Origin: Plecoglossus altivelis | Lineage: Eukaryota > Chordata > Actinopteri > Osmeriformes > Plecoglossidae | DNA: 64,000 bases | Direction: 5' to 3' | NCBI GenBank assembly: GCA_036571765.1 | Contig: BROE01000004.1 | Coordinates: 4,866,453 to 4,930,452 of the forward strand | Part shown: positions 38,233-45,407 of the stretch, piece by piece | How positions within the stretch are numbered: position 1 is the first letter of the stretch | Layout: the number at the start of each line of letters is the position of its first letter | Position numbers and translations under genes: made by a program | Notes under the pieces: generated by a model | The model's input: only the letters and a program-made list of their open reading frames with translations | The model's database searches: none | Told to the model about the DNA's origin: nothing

Positions 38233-39107
38233 ACTCTCTGTCTCACTCTCTGTCTCACTCTCTGTCTCACTCTCTGTCTCACTCTCTCACACACAGACGT
38301 GCGCACACACACAGTGTACTGTCCAGTGCTTGGGTGTTACCATTCGCTGGAGAGTAAATGAACGTCCTCCCTGATGAGGGTTTGGCCTATTGCGCCCAGT
38401 AAGAAGCAGCACAGCCATGTGTTGACACTTCCCAAGGCTATTGTGCTCCTTGGAACAGGGAGGAAGTGCTTCAAATGATAACCAGGATACAGAAAATAAC
38501 TCTAGCAACGGCGACTCTGAATTCCTTTTCTCCCTGGCATCTACATGCCAACTGCTATCCAGTCTGGCTCTGACTTCCTGTCTACGGCCATTGCTTTGTC
38601 AGGATAGGCTGAGCCCAGAGCTACAGTTTACCAGTCCATTCAAGCGAGGGCTTTAAACCTATTCCTTTTCAACCAGGGTGCTTGTTACAGTGTGACTTGG
38701 GTATTCTCTTTAAGACGTGCGTCTCCTGGAAAAAGACTAAGCTCCAAATGAGACAGGAAGTCGAGGCATGTTCGCAACAGAAGTCATTACCACCACGGCA
38801 CCTTCGCTAATAATGGTTACAGACGGTGACCTACATAAGGCTTGAATTTTGCTGTAGAAAAACAGAAACGAAGAAAAGCCACTTGTTCTCAACCTCTGAG
38901 CTAACTAAAGGCCAGTGATTCATGGTGAGAGAAAGAGAGAGAAAAGACCAAAAGAAAGAGATTAAGAGAGTGGTTGAGAGAGAGAAAGAAAGAGAGATAT
39001 GAACAAGGGTTGGAAAAAATGAAGGTGGGTGAGAGACAAAAACGATTTGAGTGAGAGCGACTGACGAAGAACGAGAGCGGGAAAAGGGAATGCAGAGAGA
39101 GAATGAA

Positions 39108-39152
<45 letters not shown>

Positions 39153-42100
39153 GAGAGAGAATGAAAGAGCGCGAGCGGGCGGGCGAGCGAAGGATGGAGC
39201 TTCATGGTTCTGCTCTGACCTCCCCTGGCTGCCTGCAGATGGAAGTAAAAAAGCGTTGCCGTGGCTTCCGTGATTGCGGTCGTATAAATATCCAGTGTGT
39301 GTGGGCAGCGAGTCTCTCTCTGCATCGGACTGCCCACGGAGCGCAGGGGGGAGAGAGAGAGAGCGAAGCGAGCGAGAGCGAGCGAGAGAGAGCGAGGGCC
39401 GTCAGCGCAGGAGAAGGGCTCCGAGCCAGGAGGGGGAGCTCTGCCAGTCGCAGTAGCAGCTGACCCAGATACCAGCGCTGGGGTGGGGAAACCTACAGGC
39501 ACACGTCTGGCTCGGGAAACGATCCAACGTAAAGATACCTGTAGCGTGGAGGCACGATCCGGGGGAGGGAGGATCTGGAAGGGGGGGGGGGGGGGGAGAG
39601 ATGTTTCAGCTGTGCTGGAGAGGACGTGGCGCTCGGTCGAGAGAGCGAGGCGTGGGAGCACGAGGGAAGGCATCTCAAAACCACGACATTCAGAATCAGA
39701 CTGAGAAACGTGGCTCCAAGGCTGAAACACTGATACCTGTTCTCAGGGTTAGTGTTGCCCAGCTCTGGGATTGAACACTGAGCCGTGCTAACCCTGCAAT
39801 TAGCCTTTATAGCACTGCTTTATATTCCTATGTAGTTAGAATTAACAGCTTGTTATGTTCATTAAACAGCTCAGTGCCTGTCCCTCCACCTGCCAGAGCT
39901 AGACACAGCCTGTTAACACCGCAGGAGTCCAACCACAAACGGGCTTGTTACAACAAGAAACAAAACGCACGAAGGTGCTCGCTGCAGCAAGTTGGAGCCA
40001 AAGCATTTAAACCGGTGCTTCTAGGTGACGCACCTGTTGCACTGCCTGTGTGGAACCAGCCTTCACTACAACGCTGAGGCGGACGAGGTGAAACAACGAC
40101 CACTAAGTAACATGGAGGGGTGGACTATAGTCACATGACTATACTTGGTATGGGGGGGTTGACTAGGAGAGAGGGGGCAGGGAAGGGGGGGGGCATTCAG
40201 AGCAAGAGCTAGATCAACTCTGTGCCAGGCACCCTCCGAACATGCTGGCTGGCAGCATTGTGTGTGTGTGTGTGTGTGTGTGTGCGTGCGTGCGCACGTG
40301 CATGTGTGTGTGAGAATGCTTGTGTGAGTGTCTTTCAGCCATTGTTGCTTCCTTCTGCCACTACAGCCCATAGCTTTGTGTTGGTTCCCCATGGGGCACA
40401 ATTAAGATGGCACACAATAAACTGCAGCAGCAATGAAAGCAGCTATTTAAGAGAGAAGGAGCCAGAGAGAAGTGGGGAAAGACAGGGCGGAAGATGAAAG
40501 AAAGAAAAAAAAAAGAAAGGGAGAAAGAGACAGACAGAAAGACAGAGGAAAGGAGGAGAGAGATGACTACTCCCAAGTTTGTACTCCAAAGCAGGAGTAG
40601 AGGAGGAGGAGGAGGAGGAAGAGGAGGAGGGAGGGAGATCATTACAGAGACAGCTACAGATGATACTGGGCTGGAATAAAGACAGGAGCTCCTGCATTGG
40701 CTCCGCCGCAGAATCAAATCCGAGCCTCAGTAAGGGGGAGGGGCTCAGCCAGGGGAGCTAGGCAAGTCTAATCGAGCCCAGAGTGGAGGAAACTGCTAAC
40801 CACGCCCTGCTAACATGTCAACACAGGCTCTGGTTAACAGCAGTAGCTGCGTCACTGCAGACCGCAGCAGGTGTACAGTACTTGCACGTTATGTGTGTGT
40901 GTGCAACTCTCACCTGTAGCTGCTGTGTTTGGATGTCTGGGTGTGTGTGAGCATGTGCGTGCGCTCCCCTCACCTGTAGCTGGTGTTGTCGGAGCAGGGG
41001 GTGTGAGCGCGCACCACCACGAACACGTGTTGGAAGTGCGAGCGGATGTTTTTGGGCGTGAAGGGCAGAGCCCCGGGCTCCTGGAACACGATGGTGACAA
41101 TGTCGTTCCCGATGTGGCGTTTCCGCAGCAACTGGCGGGGGAAGACACAAGAGATGAAGGACTTAGGAGAAACTTCAGGAACAAAATAAAACACGCTTTT
41201 GGGAAACACAGTGGTGGATGACGAGTGCAATCATAGCGTCTAGACTAAAACTACACTGCCTAAATTGTTACGTTTCCATTGAAAGATTGCCTTCGCTGGT
41301 GGAACGTGTTTCCATCGCCCTGACGACAGGCATCCCTGCTGCCTAGGCAGTGGCACTCCTTGTCAGACAGAGCTGACACCCTGTCCTACCTGCAGCGTGC
41401 TGTGCGAGTGTACACAGAGCTGTACCTTACCTGCAGAGTGCTGTGTGAGTGTACACAGAGCTGTCCTACCTGCAGAGTGCTGTGTGAGTGTACACAGAGC
41501 TGTCCTACCTGCTGCGTGCTGTGTGAGTGTACACAGAGCTGTGTCCTACCTGCAGAGTGCTGTGTGTGTACACAGAGCTGTGTCCTACCTGCAGAGTGCT
41601 GTGTGTGTACACAGAGCTGTGTCCTACCTGCAGTGTGCTGTGTGAGTGTACACAGAGCTGTCATACCTCCAGCATGCTGTGTGTGTGTACACAGAACTGT
41701 CATACCTGCAGTGCTGTGTGTGTGTACACAGAGCAGTGTCTCACACACAGTCTCACACAGTGTCTACCTGCTGTTTGTTGTTGGGTGTGTAGGGCAGCAT
41801 GGTGGAGACGTGGAACATGATCTCGTAGTCCTTGTAGGTGGTGTAGAGGGAGTGGGTTCCTGTGGAGTCAGCTGCAGAACAGACAGACATTAGCCACAGA
41901 GGTCTGCTTCATGGGGCTCGCTGTTCAACCAAGATTCAGCGAGATAGCCTGGTCTGAATCATGTGTTCTGATGGAAGGCACATTTTTTTCAGATACTCTC
42001 CCTCTTTCACTCTCTCCCTAGTTCACGCTCTCCCTCTTTCATGCTCTCTACACCACATATCTAAAGAACTCTTGAAGAAGCCCTGTGGCTCCTAGCAGGC

Positions 42101-43929
42101 AGAGAGAGGAACGCAGGGAGGAAGGCAGAGACACGCAGAGGGGGGAGAATGCACTGGGAGGCAGGGGGAGAGGGAGAGCTGCCACAGGAAGGTTTGACGG
42201 CCTGAAGGAGGGGGTGTGAGCAGAGCCTGTGCCCTTAGTGCTGCGAGGGGCAGAGACGGGAAGCTGGCGGGCAGCCAGTTCCGCCACAACACGCCTTCCC
42301 CAACTCTCATCACAGATATGGGATTAGCCTGGATGAGAGGGAGAGAGCGAAGAGAGGGAGAATGGATGTTGGAGGAAAAAGGAAGAAGGATGCGAGGGGA
42401 GGGGGGAGTGTACAAGGAGGAGGAGCTGGAGGAGGATGGTGAGAGGAGGGGGCGGGCCCTGCGTGACTGTAACACGAGGGAGAGGAGGAGGGCAGGAGGG
42501 CAGGATGGACGCTTCTGGAAGGCAAGTGTGCATTGAAGAAAGTGAACGTGAAGTGGCTAGCAGGATTTAGAAGCAGATGGTTCTGAAGCGACAAGTGTGT
42601 TCAAAGGGGGAGTTTGTGTGCGCGTGTGCGGTAGGTGCGAAAGGGATGTGTGTGTGTGTGTGTGTGTGTCCAGAGGCGCTAGCCCACGTACTCTTGGTGT
42701 CCAGCTGGGCACGGTACTTGCTGAAGCCCTTGAGTCGGACCTTGTCTCCCAGCAGCTGCAGGAACTCGTCCAGGGCAGGGCCGGCCGACTCATTGTTGTA
42801 CATCTCCTCCTCGCTGCTCTGGCCCGCAGCACAGTACATCACCCCCACCTTGAGCTGGAAGCTCAGCTGCAGGGACAGGACAGCGAGATTTACCTGTCAT
42901 GTCCCTTTAAATCATTTAACAGCGTTTGTTCTGGTGAGGGTTGTGTGCGCGCTTGGGTCTTGAAAGCGTGCGTCTGAGTGCATGTGTGTGTGTTTTGTAT
43001 GTGTATATAAGAGTGGGTGTGTACATGCCTGTGTGTGTACATGCCTGTGTGTGTGTGCGTGTGTGTGCACGTGTGCGCTCGCTCCGCCTCACCCCCTGCT
43101 CGTCCAGCTTCATCAACTGCTCTGTGACCTTGGGGGTGTTGAGGGCCAGGCGCAGGCAGTGTGCGTTCAGCTCAGGCACCAAGTACTCCAGCACTTCCTT
43201 CAGGGGCAGACCTCGAGCCAGGCCGTGCTTGGAAGTGGAGGGCACAGCATCCTCCAGGATGGACCCGCGCAGGGTGTTCAGCTGGGGGGAGGCGAGAGAA
43301 TGACGGAGGGATGAGAGAAAAGGGACACGGATGAATAATTGAGGTCGGAGCCATCATGGTGGCGTGTGTTCACCAGGTCAATAAACTCTCCTCTGAGGAT
43401 ACCACTGCAAAGTGTGACAGAGTTATATAAGCCCTGAGAGGAGAGAGGAGAAAGGTAGAGTACAGCACAGGCAAGAAGTCAGGGAAGAATGGGTAAGCTG
43501 AATTCTGAGCGCATACACAGTGTCTCCTGAGAGACAGACAAAGAAAAGACGGAGAGAGAGCGAGCAAGATGCAGAGAGAGAAGAGGAGAAAGAGAAAGGA
43601 GAGATAGGGAGATAGAACGAACGAGAGAGAGCGAGCAAGAGAGAGAGAGAGAGACAGAGAGAGAGGAAAATTTAGAGAATAAAGTGATTCGCCGGAGACA
43701 ATTAGACTGGTACAGCAGTCATTTTGTGGAAGTGAGAGAAAATACATCACATCCTACATGTTTAACACGGTAAGCTTGGACGAGGCGGGAACACAGAGCG
43801 GAGAGAGAGACAGAAGAAAAGCCGGACAGAGGAGACGAGAGCGAGAAGTGAGCGAGAGCGAAGAGAGAGAAGCGAAGAGGAGCGAGAGAGAGAGAGAGGA
43901 GAGCAGAGAGAGAGCGAGCAGAGAGAGAG

Positions 43930-43967
<38 letters not shown>

Positions 43968-43986
43968 GCGGAGCGAGAGAGAGAGA

Positions 43987-44022
<36 letters not shown>

Positions 44023-44129
44023 AGGAGAGAAAGAGAGAGAGAGAGGGAGAGACCAGAGGAAGCGAAAGGAGCGAGCGCGGAGAGAGAAGCAGAGAGAGAG
44101 AGCGAAGAGGAGGAGAGAGAGAAGAGAAG

Positions 44130-44164
<35 letters not shown>

Positions 44165-44184
44165 AGAAAGAGCACCGAGGAGAG

Positions 44185-44218
<34 letters not shown>

Positions 44219-45363
44219 AAAGAGCGAGAGAGAGAGAGACCGAGAGAGAGAGAGAGAGAGAGAGAGGAGAGCGCAAGAGAGCCGAAGATGAGAGAGAGCG
44301 AGAGAGAGCGAGAGAGAGCGAGAGAGAGCGAGCATGCTCTCTGTTACTCTCTGTTCTCAGCTCCTCTGTGTTGTTCATGGATCCACTCTAGGCTAGAACC
44401 ACCTAAAGAAGGAGGATGAATAGAATAGAGTTGGACTGAGGCTGCTACTGCAGTCTACAGTAAACAAACAGAGCAATGTCCCCAGGCCCGCACAGATACA
44501 GGTGTGTGTGTGCACGTGTGCTCGCGCACGTGAGTGTGTCTGTGTGTGTGCGTCTATGCACTCACATTAAACCTCCAGGTAAAAGCAGCTTGAAGGCCAG
44601 TGCCTTAGCTACAGTAGTAAAGTGGTCTCAGCGCTCAGGACATAACTGTTCTCCCATCCCAGCCCACACACTCCTACCCACTCTCACGCCTGCCCACCTT
44701 CCTGGCTGGAAATAGCAATGACAAGAGAGGACTGGAGTAGGGGAGAGGATAATAGAGAAGTGAGGGAGGGGGGAGGAGGACAGGAAATAGAAAAAAAGGA
44801 GAGGGCAGCACAGTGATTTGTGCGTCACCTCGACAGAGTGCTGTCTGTTCTCCCTCAGGAGTCCAGCAAGCCGAACCTCCGCAGCCTTAATGAAGGCCAG
44901 ATTCCACTCTGCCCAAATACCTCCTGCTACGCTTAATGCTGCTTTACTGAGCCAGAGCCTGAGCTGGCCAGTGTTGGAGATGTGAGTGCTAGAGCGGTTA
45001 GCTGCTAGTTCAACCCTACCTCACTAGCCCTGATGATGAACTGCGAGTTCAACTCTATCTCACTAGTCCTGAAGATGACCTGCTAGTTCAAACCTACCTC
45101 ACTAGTCCTGAAGATGACCTGCTAGTTAAACCCTACCTCACTAGTCCTGAAGATGACCTGCTAGTTCAACCCTACCTCACTAGTCCGGAAGATGACCCGA
45201 TAGTTGTACTGTTGGCCATGTTCCTTGTGTTCCTCCAGCTTCTCTCTGCGCAGGCTCACGGCTACTGGGCCCAGTGTCTCATCCACACCCAGGTAGTTCC
45301 AGTGCTCTGGGGAGGGACGGAGACAGAGGGAGAGGGAGAGAGAGAGATGGGGAGAGAGAGAGA

Positions 45364-45407
<44 letters not shown>

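Larger units (their letters stand above)
36989..40973 (-). other. sipa1l1: sipa1l1 intron 7 (largest within the coding region)
   Basis: About 4 kb. It contains a CT minisatellite (37400-37700, AGCCTCCCCAGCTCTCTCCT type), a (CTCTGT)n tract (38095-38290), a GA tract with a CpG-dense segment (39160-39560), and a GT tract near 40258. 38330-38830 and 39700-40080 are unique with no recognisable feature. Confidence 0.8.
43282..45175 (-). other. sipa1l1: sipa1l1 intron 3
   Basis: It begins (transcript sense) with four decoy-donor repeats and later contains a polypurine tract of about 540 bp (43796-44335) and a short dispersed element (43683-43780). 44336-45003 is mostly unique. Confidence 0.8.

Noticed and set aside
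38831..39730. 299-codon minus-strand frame
   Set aside because: Intronic, half made of GA-repeat translation, no recognisable domain.
43719..44378. 219-codon Ser/Leu-rich frame
   Set aside because: Polypurine repeat translation.
45004..45198. CRISPR-like regular repeats (also at 41384-41740 and 35468-35740)
   Set aside because: The units are contiguous without unique spacers and the context is a vertebrate gene; these are minisatellites.
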